A DNA stretch of 59,236 nt, from NCBI RefSeq assembly GCF_000003605.2, contig NW_003141318.1:97646-156881 (forward strand), written 5' to 3'. Of this stretch, positions 34,915 through 46,540 are shown piece by piece (the stretch's first letter is position 1; every line of letters begins with the position of its first letter). Position numbers and translations under genes: made by a program. Source of the stretch: Saccoglossus kowalevskii (taxonomy: Eukaryota; Hemichordata; Enteropneusta; Harrimaniidae). Under the pieces are notes generated by a model, which saw only the letters and a list, made by a program, of their open reading frames with translations, ran no database searches and was not told where the DNA came from.

Positions 34915-36110
34915 ATTTCACGAAAGGTTATGCAATTGTTATCATCAAGAATGGTCGGCAGCGATTGGTCATTTAGGTAGATTGTGTGTAGGTTCTGCTG
35001 GCACGCAGATGCTGTTTTGATCAAGTCTGTGTGATATTTGTGTTTTAATGCGATAAATGAAATTCGTTAACCTGGCAATAAAACTTGTTTTCAGTGCTGA
35101 ATATACGGAGGTGACGACAGAAAGAACTTAAGAAAGAAGAGCAAGGCCCATGTTCAAAATTAACTGAGCCATTAGTTATTCTATCCTTCTTACGAATGGT
35201 TACGAGTATACTGACTATACAATAGTTCGAATGTCGGGATCGAACGTATTCAATACGGGTATGTAACTTTATTGCGTTTACAACGGTCACCGAGTGTCTA
35301 GAAAAGTATCTGGGGATGTTGCAAAGTCCCTCGGTGATTACATACCGGGTGCGGGAGTTAGGTGTATGTAAATATCTTGAACTCGCTGCAATTGTACGTA
35401 CTTCTAAATTGAGATGCCCAATTATGTGTTTGATAGTGTCTATATAAAATACACCTACTTCAATGTTGTTTAGTTTTCATGTGCCCCCAGAAAATTACAT
35501 AACTAGTGGTTACCATACTTTGCAGATTATATAGAGATAAGCGTAAGTTCTATTCCAAACAAAGTTATGAACTGCATACTTGTTCTCAGTGAAGACGTTG
35601 AAGACTCAATGTGTAAAGATTCCATGTAATAGTGCTGATTTCGTGCAATGTCACGACTATTGTGATCCTGACTGTATCAAAAACATCATCATTCTTTTAT
35701 TGAATAAAAGAGACAAGCGACATTTATTGTATTGAGTGATTAATTCACTATAGAGCTATATTTGTCCACACAATTCTAAGAGTGATATCACTGAAAAGAT
35801 TCCTACTTGATTGAAAGAAAGACACGCTGCACGTCATATATAATATCAGCAGAAGTGAAAACGTTAATTAAATACAAATATTAGGGAAAATATATCACAT
35901 ACAGTTGAATAATAAAAATACAGCGAATTTATCAAAAATAGCACAAAACTAAGTGAAAGAAAAAATATGCTGCATAGTTAGTTCACAATGATATGTTTTC
36001 CAGGGACATCACAAAAATAGGATGACCTTCAAACAATTCAAGAATAAAGAAAGGTGGTTTGAAAATGTCAACTTATATCGCACAAATCAATTTGTTTTCT
36101 TGTGCCTTCA
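34915..36110. other. 3' flank of the tryptophanase gene
   Basis: AT-rich, with no other gene. The 3' UTR of the tryptophanase (minus strand) must lie in its right part; a confident poly(A) signal was not fixed. Confidence 0.4.
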
Positions 36111-36112
36111 TT

Positions 36113-37692
36113 TCAATAACCGTTTTGCTTAATATCGTCGGATTTGTTCCTCCTATTCTCACTCGAGATCTTTTCCAGTTTCACGGTAAAATGGCGCAGA
36201 CGCGTCGATTCCCACGATATTCTAAGGCCGGTATAATTCTCAGCATGGTCTTTCACGTATTTGTGAACATCTGCAACGTACCTCATATGGGAGCGGTTAT
36301 ACACCCGCCGTGGTATGCACAGACGGACAAGCTCCAGACCGACTGCTTTTTCACTGCCATTCGGCTGCTTCCCTTGCAGTAATGAGCCTATCTCAAAAGC
36401 ACGTATCCCACCTTCCAGAAAAAGCGCACCACAAAGAGCCACCCCAGGATACCCCAAGGATGGTATGTGTGGAAGTACAGAGGTGGCGTCGACGTAGACA
36501 GCATGACCTCCAGTCGGGTGTACAATACGAATACCAGCTTCGATGAGAAGTTCGCCTAAATAAGCAACCTGTCCGATGCGATACTCGAGGTATTCTTCAT
36601 CGAGGGCTTCCATGAGACCAACAGCGATAGTCTCCATTTCACGACCGGATAAACCCCCATACGTTGGAAATCCTTCTTTCAATATCAAATCCTGTCGGCA
36701 TTCTCTGGCGAGATGGGAGTCGCGTAGAGCCAGGTAACCACCAATATTTGCAAGGCCATCTTTCTTTGCGGACATGGTGCACCCGGCTCCATAGGAAAAC
36801 ATTTCCCTTGCGATTTCAACTATAGTTTTGTCCCGGTATTCATCTTCATATTTTTGTATGAAGTAGGAATTCTCGGCATATCTGCACGCATCAAAGTAGA
36901 GAGGAACGTTGTACCGCTTACAGATGGCTGAAGTGTCTCGTATGTTAGCCATACTAACTGGTTGGCCTCCTCCTATATTATTGGTCACCGTCATTATAAC
37001 AAAACATACCCGACAACTGTTAGTCACTAGTAACTCTGCAAGCTTAGAGATGTCAATGTTACCCTTGAACTTGGCGTCCGTGAATATCGTTTCTTTTGTA
37101 AATGATGGTATATTCATGACAATGCCGCCGTTGTTTTGAACATGGGCCCCTGTCGTGTCAAAGAATCCGTTGCTGATAGCGATATCACCTTGCTTTACGA
37201 CGTTGCAGAAGAGAATGTTTTCGGCAGCCCTTCCTTGATGTGTGGGCATTACCTCATCATAGCCAGTGATATATTTTACGGTCTTCTCAAGTCGATAGTA
37301 ACTTGGCGATCCAGCGTAGCTCTCCTCGCCTGATAAAAATTAAATAAAAGATTATAACTTGCAATCTCACATGCGGTACGTGTAATCGTATAAAGTAGTG
37401 AATGGCATGTGGTATATGATTGTATTTTGTCAAAATTTCAGGCAAACGCATATAGCTGACATGTACATTTTTTCTTACCTCTCATTAGTGCTGACCACTG
37501 TTCTGTACTCATTGCCGATGTACCCGAATCAGTCAGTAAATCAATCATGACGTCATCTGCCTTTATATAAAACATGTTATTGTGAGCCTCTCTCAGGATC
37601 TTTTCTCTTTCTTGGCGCGTTGTGGTTTTTATCTTTTCCACCGTTTTCACGCGGTAAGGTTCGAACTTTGAGAAATGGGACCCGTTGGCCAT
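36113..37692 (-). CDS. Tryptophanase (L-tryptophan indole-lyase), two exons
   Basis: Exons 37479-37692 and 36113-37329 (minus) join through a 149-bp GT-AG intron (AGAG/GTAAGA ... TTTTATCAG/GC) into 476 residues, close to the ~471 of E. coli TnaA. The start is the ATG at 37692 (MANGSHF). The enzyme uses pyridoxal phosphate to split tryptophan into indole, pyruvate and ammonia. Visible landmarks are DLLTDSGTSAMS, GSPSYYRLE, PTHQGRAAEN, GGQPVSMAN, CTMSAKKDG (PLP lysine K261) and EGFPTYGGL. The residues that separate tryptophanase from tyrosine phenol-lyase are all of the tryptophanase type: D129 in FFDTT (Thr in TPL), I385 in FEIGS (Arg in TPL) and H451 in LRHFT (Phe in TPL). A 17-residue polar tail follows the bacterial end point. 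There is no signal peptide, so it is probably cytosolic. No stop or frame break occurs and the coding part is visibly less AT-rich than its surroundings, so it appears functional. A bacterial-type enzyme in an animal locus implies horizontal transfer followed by intron gain. Confidence 0.95.
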
Positions 37693-37779
37693 CGTGTGTG
37701 TGGCGAGTAGGAAGGACACTTTGTGAATGAGTAACCATCTGCCGGCCGAACGGCGTCAGACCCCACTGTGATTAGCACT

Positions 37780-37862
37780 GGCACCAGCGACAAATCAGCC
37801 TATAGAGCATTTTACCACGAAGTGGAGGTTTAAAATCACCAGTGTACTTTTATTCAATGTAT
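37780..37862 (-). promoter_or_regulatory. Probable tryptophanase core promoter, duplicated elsewhere
   Basis: The minus strand reads ATACATTGAATAAAAGTACA, with an AATAAAAG TATA-like element about 155 bases before the ATG, then CCACTTCGTGGTAAAATG and GGCTGATTTGTCGC. The same series, with few changes, is found at 40443-40538 in the opposite orientation. The TATA-like reading and the transcription start are inferred. Confidence 0.45.
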
Positions 37863-37869
37863 TGTCGCG

Positions 37870-39480
37870 ACACCTGTCTATCAGAAGAGGCGTTTTCATT
37901 CATGTGACGTGTCAATTTTGATCACGTGATTTACCTTATACAAAGACATGATACATTTTACCTAGAGATACCTTTTTAAACCTACTTTTCATACCATCCT
38001 ACGTCTACAGTTTTAAACTTTTACTCATTTATTGATAATCATTCATTTTACAGTATGATAACTATGCAGACTCCATGTGACCAGGCATTGCTGGTAATAG
38101 CACAGCATTTGTGCAAAGTTTAAGTTCTCGGGTTACCCTATCAGAAGTTTAGGAATTAATGTGAAGGCACGGGGTTGCCGTAATAAATGTTGTTGCAGCT
38201 TTTAACACACTTTTTTTTAATAACCTGAATGTTGACCAATTTATAATTCAATATGGCCACTTTAGCCCGCTTATCGTATTTGAAAATCACAAAGTCGTCA
38301 TTTCCACATCTTTGGTACACCGTCTTGTTTGCTCTGTCATTTATTTGATTTCTCGAAAAGGCCTTGCTGCTGTTATCTACAGAGCAACTCAGGACGACAA
38401 TTTTCTGAATTGTTGACACCCGTTATCGGTTAAATGCTAAATACCTGAATGATAACGTATTTGTGCGAAAGTTTTACCAAATTTTCTGTTTTTCATTCAT
38501 TTAGTGAATTCTTTGTAGATTGTTTTACAATGTCGCCTGACACATTGAGACAACAGTTTGATATTACTTTCAGTTTCTTTGTTACACACTTGTTTTAGAT
38601 ACTACCAAACATTGCCAGAGTGTGTTTCCGTAACGGTGTATGCGTTTTGCGGATAATGGAGTGCAAGTTTTATTTTGCCTAAATTAATATTTGGAATTGG
38701 GAGTTTATCATGATTTTTTCAAACATGGAGTTGGTTGTTATATAATAACTGGTTCACTAAGTTGTTTGTTTGAGCGAAGAGTTCATAAAGTTACGGCAAC
38801 GGCAGCTGTCATCGATCGTGTTCCGTTAATAATTTGTTGATATTTATTAAATTTTTGTTAAAATTTATCCTTCGTCGCCCCTTTATCTGGTCATTACGTA
38901 CACATACACAGTAACGGTAATGGAAGAGTTAATGTAGATATGTAATGTTTTGTTTGCAAGCATGGCCAAGCTGATTTTATCTCTTAGTTTGAGATAAGTG
39001 TCGAGGCGTAGAATATAACGGGATAAATGTGGCTAATAATACAGAGTTTATAATGCATCGCGTGGGAGATGTTAGTGAAAGCCGGTATAGTATATGCTTC
39101 ATTATTTACACTTATAACAAATAGTCAAAGCAAATCGTATTTGTGTGTTATATTATATTTGCCTGGATATAAGATAACGCCACACACACCTTAATTATTA
39201 AGGAAGCAGTCAGAGGACAAGGACATCGTCATTGTCTCGAATTGGCATAATTCAGCCTTCAGTTCATTATGTACTTATTCAACTTCCTCTATTGACAGCA
39301 TCAACAATGCCGACTTGCAGTGGTTGCCTACTATTAACAGATATAACAAAAATTCCGTGACTCATTCATTTCATGACCCCTCTCTTCCTCACAAGTGAGA
39401 CCCCTTTGAGTTACGTCAATAAGAGAGTGTTTGTAAAGTATAACGTGGTCGCACCCATAATATAATTAACAACTCAGAAT
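37870..39480. other. Intergenic interval upstream of tryptophanase
   Basis: No exon recognised. Open frame 38156-38419 (minus, 87 codons) has no family resemblance and unremarkable flanks. Confidence 0.4.
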
Positions 39481-39496
39481 ACGCATAACATAGAAT

Positions 39497-39600
39497 CGCT
39501 GGTAGCATAGGGATTGTTGCGCCGGGCCCATCTCCAGTATAATAGTCCTTGAGTTGAAATCCTACCTGTCGCTGAACACCAAATAGGGCTTGATCTAACC
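39497..39600 (+). repeat. tRNA-derived SINE
   Basis: CGCTGGTAGCATAGGGATTG (A-box side) and GAGTTGAAATCCTACC (B-box side) lie about 45 bases apart, followed by a non-tRNA tail (ACCAAATAGGGCTTGATC). It resembles the other four relics but is better preserved. Confidence 0.55.
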
Positions 39601-39671
39601 TTTGCGAGTGTGCCCTTAGGAGGGGTTAGTGACCATTCACTTGATACTGCTGTTTGATTCTACACGTTGAT

Positions 39672-39760
39672 TAATGGGGGAAGGTCGATTCGTCCCAAAT
39701 CACATTCGTACCACAAGTTAATTCGTTCCAAAGTCGATTCGTTCCACAAGATTCTGATTT
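39672..39760. repeat. Short degenerate tandem repeat
   Basis: The motif TCGATTCGTTCCACAA and variants recur about four times (GTCGATTCGTCCC, CACATTCGTACCACAA, AATTCGTTCCAAA, GTCGATTCGTTCCACAA). Confidence 0.6.
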
Positions 39761-40442
39761 ATAAGGAACTCAAAATATTGTTCTTGAAACTTACACAAAA
39801 TATTCGTTTGATAAAACAGTGAAAGTGTCTAACGTGCGTTTTCGGTAATTGTCTTACTACTTACACTAACAATCGCCGCACCTGCGTATTGGATGTGTGT
39901 GTTTTTTTTATTTTTCAGCCAACGAAATACTAAACACTAGTTGTGTGCTTGAAGCGAAATTGTTACTGTACAATATCATAGTCCAATTGGGTTTAAAAAC
40001 GCCAAACAACAACAACATAACAAATTACACATTCTCGCAAGCAAGTAATTACCCACCCTAGCCAATATCTACACAGACATTATGTAAGTGTCAGGGAATG
40101 ATTGAAACAGTAAACGGGAGGGGGGTGTGAACCGGTGATTTTTATTCGGAATCGTGACATTGAGAAAACGAAGCCTACTAGACAGAGTATTGAGTACAAT
40201 GGTTGCCCATGGGCGTTGGCCAAACCCAGAGAGCAAACAAGTGGACTAGGTCCGGTGTATATGCCCGAGTCTGTCTAATTCTATCTCTAAGATTATCTCT
40301 GAGTCTATATCTCTGACGGTATCTGAGTCTGCCCTGTCTTTTTATAAGTTAAATCACGTGATCCAAATTGATACATCACATGACTCAAAACACCTTTTAT
40401 GACAGGGCAGTGATTTAATACATCCGCATAAGTTTCCCGAAA

Positions 40443-40541
40443 ATACATTGAATAAAAGTACATCGAATAACAATAAAAAAGTGATTTTAGCACCTCCACA
40501 TCGTGGTGAAATGCTTTACAGGCTGATTTGTCGCAGGTGAT
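40443..40541 (+). promoter_or_regulatory. Inverted copy of the tryptophanase promoter
   Basis: ATACATTGAATAAAAGTACA, CCACATCGTGGTGAAATG and GGCTGATTTGTCGC align with 37780-37862 read on the minus strand. The pair points in divergent directions, away from each other's gene side. If it is a live promoter it would transcribe rightward toward 40.8 kb; no confident gene follows. Confidence 0.5.
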
Positions 40542-40801
40542 AATGTTTTACGAATTATATTATTACACGTGGTGCCACACACTGTCAGCTGCCCTTCTAC
40601 CACATACTTGCTAAAAGCGACACGGATATTGTTTTAGAAACCACGCTTGTTGATAGCAATGTGAAGATACGCTTGATATTGTTTCAGTACAAGCGTCACC
40701 CGTGGGAATTCCGTACAAGCGATATGACATGTAAGTTTCACTTAGTTGGTAACCATTGAAACTTATCGCCACATTTCCTTGAATTTAAACTTTATACAAA
40801 G

Positions 40802-40876
40802 ATGAAGTTTTTGATACGATGTCTCTGCTTATCTGCGTTTTCCTCGGTGAATGTTGGTTTAGCAGCAGGGAGATGA
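40802..40876 (+). CDS. Possible signal-peptide exon or tiny ORF
   Basis: ATG opens 24 codons reading MKFLIRCLCLSAFSS then VNVGLAAGR and a stop. The first 15 residues look like a signal peptide and are followed by a GTGAAT that could be a splice donor in phase 0. It lies about 260 bases downstream of the copied promoter, which is the main reason to list it. No downstream exon was identified and chance is quite possible. Confidence 0.2.
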   Translation: MKFLIRCLCLSAFSSVNVGLAAGR

Positions 40877-40879
40877 AAT

Positions 40880-42450
40880 GAGCTTCGCCCCTTCATTTCA
40901 TTCGACCTTACGGTTGACTCGACAACAGAGCTGTTCATTTCAACGACATTAATTGCCTACCACCACCACCAATGTCATTTTGATGTACAACTTGCTATTT
41001 GTAAAAGAAACATGATAATAATTTAGAATCATAAATTCATACTAAATACCAGCTATTTTTGCATTTAAGTTGGCACCTGCAATAACAAGAGTTTAAACCT
41101 CCATATCCTGACATGGTCAGTGATAGGTATCCTGATTGGCACCCTCGCCGACGGATTACTTTGCGTCTGAGTGAATCAGTCGGTGAGGGCGCAATGACTA
41201 TTCCCACAATAATTTTGTACAAAAATTGTATTTTATACACACGTTGTATACTAGTACACCGCATGACACGCTATGCTCAGACTTCATGTTGAACACGACG
41301 TAGTACGAGGAACGTGGCACGAGGAATATTTCCATAGCCGATAAAAAAAATACTGGCGTAAACAATGTTAGGATCACCATATTATTATTTTTTTAATGTT
41401 GAACATAAATAATGTACTAATTTAAAACCATTATTGTATATATTTGTATTCAGTATTAACAAAGCTTTCTTTATATCTCAAATAAAAACATATAATGAGA
41501 AAATTGTAAATTGTGACTGACAGTTACTTATATTGTCTTTTATTATTATTTTTTTGTAAAAACTATTTTTCTTGTTTATCTAGTCACATGACTTCACGAC
41601 GTCACAATTCCATGGTCAATCGCATGATTTAATTTTTAACAACGGTTGATAAAGGAGCAGTCTGCGCGACGTCATATTAACCACACAAAAATCTGACTGA
41701 ATTAGAACCAATCTCAAATTTTCGTTAAATTATGTGTAAACTAACTAATAAGAAATGATACCCCCGATTAATTTTAGAAATATATAGGCGTGCATCCATT
41801 TATGATACATATATTTATTATTAATCTTATATAGCTGTCTGTTTTCCTTGGACTGTATCTGGATTACGCTTCATTAAGTTGAAGTCCTTCCCCAAAAACC
41901 TTTAAATTCATTGCACATACATGTGGATTGATTTGCTTATTTTTCACTTATACGCGTACGATAACGCAACGCATGTGCAGTGGTTTTGTGTAAGTAAAAC
42001 AAACAATTTCACCTTGGAATAGGATTTACATGATTTATTTACAACTGTTTTGTAACACACACACAATGACGGAAATTTACATACAGATCGTATCTCAGTC
42101 AAACTCATCTCCGACTTGACATTAAACTTGGTATGCACACAAATCATTTTCTCCTGTATGTCGATTGCAGTACATAAACCACTCGTGTTCCAGTTCAGTG
42201 TTTGTTGATTTATATACTCCGTACTCGTCACGTGATCACGGTAACTACGTATACATTTGTTAAAATATAACAAGTAGAATAACGTGAATAATCTGGAACT
42301 TTTTAAAAACTGTTAACAGTATAATAAATAACGCTCAGGCTACAATACGTATAGTGCAGGTTGAATACCGTCCACATTTTTTAACATTTTACTGTATTTT
42401 TCTATAATATCGGACCGAGTGGACATTGTTCATTGGCAGGTCTTAAAGCG
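40880..42450. other. Intergenic interval
   Basis: No gene supported. An inverted repeat with a ~40-bp interior spans about 41138-41195 (CACCCTCGCCGACGGATTAC against the reverse of TCAGTCGGTGAGGGCGCA), another small foldback. Confidence 0.4.
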
Positions 42451-42457
42451 GGAGGGT

Positions 42458-42592
42458 CGTCACCTGCGCATGCGCGAGTATTGAGTCTCAAGCGACGATA
42501 ACAACACACGCTAAAAACGCAAAGGCTCATCGGTAGACGCTTGTTTGTAAACAATGACACGCTATGGCCATCTGACGCATGCGCAGGTGACG
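42458..42592 (+). mobile_element. 135-bp MITE, copy 1
   Basis: The ends are perfect 17-bp inverted repeats, CGTCACCTGCGCATGCG. The interior has no coding capacity. A second member of exactly the same length lies at 44453-44587 in reverse orientation. No target-site duplication longer than one base is evident, so the superfamily is left open. Confidence 0.85.
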
Positions 42593-43020
42593 AAAAGTTG
42601 ACTTCAAAGGGAGTATACAAGTATAATGTTGACGCTAGTCATTAACGGTCAGTACATATTCTGTATTGTAAGATTAGCATTGTAGTAATATTTTCGTTTG
42701 ATTATGGAAAATTGATTATCGAATCTGAATAGAGTCACGATTACGTCGAGCTGTGCATGTGAATGAAATATCCATGTCCCGAATCAATTGGTACAGTTTG
42801 CGATCTGAGAAACACTGAGGAATGATACTCAGAAACGAGAAATCAACTCATTTGTAGGCAGGCAAGTGTAAACAACATTAAATATCATATAGTCTTGGCA
42901 TTTATACATATATTGATATAATCATTATTGTGACAGAATCCATGTCTTGTCCCACGTTATTTCTAAAAATAACTAGACTTAGAAATCAATTGTTATGTTC
43001 GTGACTAGTAGCTTGCGTAC

Positions 43021-43335
43021 CTGGAGCACATTCTGCGCATGTGCATGAGTGCTCCCTCTCACTAAACACTCCTGTAAAAAAACGAATATCATTATTAAAT
43101 TACGTTTAATCAATAAAATCTAAATATTATAAAATTCAAAACCATAATTGATTATTACCTTAAGGCCAGTAACTCATCTTCCCGTAAAATGGGTGTCTTC
43201 TCCACGACTTCTGAGTTCGAGGGGTCGGTTCGTTGATGTTCCTCATCAGTGCCCTCATCCCGGTGAGGGCGCTCAGCACCTTTCCTCTTGTTAACACTTT
43301 TTTGCATATCTTGTTTAGCTCTGGCTCTTCTGAGA
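43021..43335 (-). CDS. Candidate 3' exons of an unassigned gene
   Basis: On the minus strand the segment 43335 to 43159 is bounded by an acceptor (CTAATTGCAG/T) and a donor (TTAAG/GTAATA), and one frame is open throughout: hydrophilic, beginning LRRARAKQDMQKS and ending ILREDELLALR, 58 codons rich in Arg, Glu, Asp and Ser. The next segment, 43071-43021, has a strong acceptor (TTTTTTTACAG/G) and a donor (CTCCAG/GTACGC); joined in phase it adds two residues and stops. The product is not recognised and upstream exons were not found. Low-complexity charged text of this kind can arise by chance. Confidence 0.3.
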
Positions 43336-44452
43336 CTGCAATTAGAATGGTATAAGAATGTGGTGAGTCTCCAAATTACTGTGACTGCGGGGCAGTTAAA
43401 AAGGCATGGACGTCACGTCTCGCTGTGTTTGATTTGCGACGTATTTCAGACCACTAGAGGGCGTATGCAGTGAGTGCGAAACGCACGAAGTGATTGTTTG
43501 TTTGTCTGAACCGACACATCTAGAAAAAATAAAATTTCAAGTTATTTTGCATGTCACTACCATAAATATATTATATGAATACCTGACACATCAGTACGTC
43601 TTTACACATAGAAATCATATGGTCTATGGTTTACTCGTGTACATAAGCTCACGCCTGATACACCAGGACACAAACACAAACAAACTCATGGTTTAACACT
43701 TGGCCACCCAAAACTGATATTTGTAATTTTGTCCCCATCCATCCAATAAGTAAATGCCTCAAATTACTCCGTATTGTTAGATTGTTATTACTTTATGACA
43801 CCACACTAAAATTTGACGACCAAGTTGAAAAAGACCGACAGTCAACCAATTTGTCACCTTAATTTATACAAATATTAACAATCTATGTTTAACACACACC
43901 AGACAAAAGACAAAACATTCGAGATACATTTCTCACGGATGAACTATGACCTAAATACTTAATTATCTCATATGATAAGTGAAAGTATATGTACAAAATG
44001 TAATATCGATTTCAACGATTTATCCTTGTGTCTGAATTTGAAAACATGAAGATGTAATCCTCTTTAGACTGGCCTAGCTGTGGTGATTTTTTCAGTTAAA
44101 TTAGAATAATAATAAAAAATGTGCGGTGAACGCGAAACCACCATTTCGTGATTTCGCGGTTACTGAGGGACATGCGTTAACACCCATATAGCTGTGGCTT
44201 GATATTCGTAATGTAATGTAATGTTATAACTGATTTGTTGTCTTTCAAATACTGGTTGTATAGTATCCATTTACATAACTGCTATGTAAATATGGTAGAA
44301 ATGTGTTCATCTATTCGTGAGGGTAAATATTAGCATACACACTTTTACAAGATTTACATACAAATTATTATATCACCTCTATTTTTGCAACATTTTGGTG
44401 GTGTTGTTAGGTTTGTTTTGCAAAATCGTATAATTTGAAGCGGGGTGGGGGT

Positions 44453-44587
44453 CGTAACCCGCACATGCGTCAGGTGATCATAGCGTGTCATTTTTTTTTA
44501 CAAACAAGCGTCTACCCATGAGCTTTTGCGTTCTTAGTGTGTGTTATCATCGCTTGTGACTCAATTCCCGCGCGTGCGCAGGTGACG
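44453..44587 (-). mobile_element. 135-bp MITE, copy 2 (inverted)
   Basis: The reverse complement aligns with 42458-42592 end to end: same length, with CGTCACCTGCGCACGCG at the right end and diverged at the left end. Interior blocks ACACACTAAGAACGCAAAAG and AGACGCTTGTTTGTAAA are shared. Confidence 0.85.
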
Positions 44588-44589
44588 AG

Positions 44590-45174
44590 CTTCTCGCTTT
44601 GATTTTACAATGAAAAACCTCCATTCTGCCACCTCACGTCAACATCAGCTGCAGCGTTATGACTGATATTAAACAATCGTAGCAGTTTATTTTGACTAGT
44701 CAGCAGACGACACCTGGTCACTTACGTTTCTAGTCAGACGAAAAAGATTTCAATGGATTGAGTTGTCATGTTATCGATTGTTCATTCTGCGTAACAGCAA
44801 CAAAACATACCACCACGTGTTCTCTAGACGGAGTGGCCTGGATGTCTGATTTTATGTGTGATCATGGATTATTTTCCCGCACGTGCCCTGTAAGCGTCTC
44901 TAGGTAGCTGACCATTTTTTTAGGTTGAAATGAACAGATTGATTTTAGAGCCAACGTATCCCACATAAAATTACATACATCACTATCTATGTAAAAATCC
45001 TTTAAAAAAACGGGTGGCTCAGGTCTCCTTCTCCGGGTGACGGGCAAAATCCCGGGGAGAAAAATTCCCGAGAACAACTTGAAACTCGGCAAGACAAAAT
45101 ACGGGGGGGGGTATCACTCGCCATATACACTGTTAGGCGATTAGACAATCAAATGAGTGACATATACAGCGTGC

Positions 45175-45216
<42 letters not shown>

Positions 45217-46540
45217 CTACTAAGCCACACACACATACACCATCAATCAATCTCTGACTTATTATTCACCAACCGCGTGATTTGAAAGACAGACAAAAAG
45301 CAGTTAGAAGTATTACAAAATATTAACCTAATATTAACAAAATGTAAATATATATATATATATCCCTGGGATTTTGTTCAACATTCGTCCTTTCCAGCCA
45401 CTATTTTTCTAACATAAAAGCCGGTAGTCCGACCGCATTGTGTTCGACATATGGGTTCTATACATCGCCTATAACATACATAGTTTGTATATTTACATAA
45501 AATGTGAACACATGCTGCAACCTACCCTAGAACAGTAAACAAATACCTGAAATTATTGAAGTCGATACAAGAGATCGCCAACATTGTGTGGCATGTATGA
45601 CGTTGACCAAACTTATCGGAGTTATATAAATGACAATATTATTTTTCTAATATTTGCTTTAATCTGTCGTGTTCTGCGCAGTTACATTGAACGACGAGTT
45701 GTATAGAATGAACGAAACCCCCATAACTGATTCAATGCCCAAAAGCGCGTTAAATTTTGCCAAACGGTACATAAAGGATCTTTTAAAATCATGGGGTTGG
45801 CTGGAAGAGTAACACCTGGCATGATTTTTTTTCGTAATATCTAAGCTTGCAATTTCTCCCAAGAAATCTACCAGCCAGCCATCTTTGAGTTCAAATGGCC
45901 CTGGTCACGGTTGTCTATGAAATGCAAAACAAGTAACCATAATCATCACAATCACAATGTTTTCGAGGTTTCTCTAAATAAACTTACAAACTGACAGTAT
46001 GTCCGGTTTGTATCACTTAAGTATATAAAACTCAAAATTGGTGTTCATAGCTAATAATACACGTATATTATATGCCACCTTTCCTCAATTGTGGCGATAT
46101 ATTGTGGGGAGACTACTTAGGTACCTGATCGGTCTCAGCCATGTGCTTTGGGCTATGTGACATTCCCTTGGGGAATTGTAACTCTAACTTTAAATAAGAG
46201 TTAACCGAACTCAAAGTTACGGACAACATAGTTTTTTTTTTTAAAGTTCAAATTTAGTAACTCGAATTTTAATTATCAGTTAACTGAACTTTAAATTACG
46301 GGACAAATACAACGTTAAACAAAAATAAAAATATATGTTGCCCGTAACTCGAACTTAGTCGAACATCCAGTTACAATTTGGGCGTGATTTCGCAAAAGTG
46401 GGCGTGTTTCTAAAATATTCTAGTAAGCGTGATCATTTTTGTAACTCGATGTCCGTAACTCGAACGATTCAGCATCATTCTATTGTTGACACAGTCTACA
46501 ATGGATTTTACTTTGATACGTAAATGTGGTTTCTTTTCAT
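44590..46540. other. Interval with microsatellite and unassigned open frames
   Basis: A pure AT microsatellite spans 45179-45215 and a second short TA run lies near 45348. Two minus-strand open frames (44862-45092 and about 45659-45900) look faintly protein-like, the latter beginning GPFELKDGWLVDFLGEI, but neither has good splice sites or a known family. 46150-46460 repeats the motif GTAACTCGAACTT in both orientations. Confidence 0.4.

Noticed and set aside
36113-37692. Tryptophanase as bacterial contamination in the assembly
   Set aside because: It has a spliceosomal intron with a precise in-frame junction, AT-rich animal flanks with repeats, and a promoter block shared with another place in the same locus.
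36113-37692. Annotation as tyrosine phenol-lyase
   Set aside because: The discriminating positions read Asp, Ile and His, as in tryptophanase, rather than Thr, Arg and Phe.
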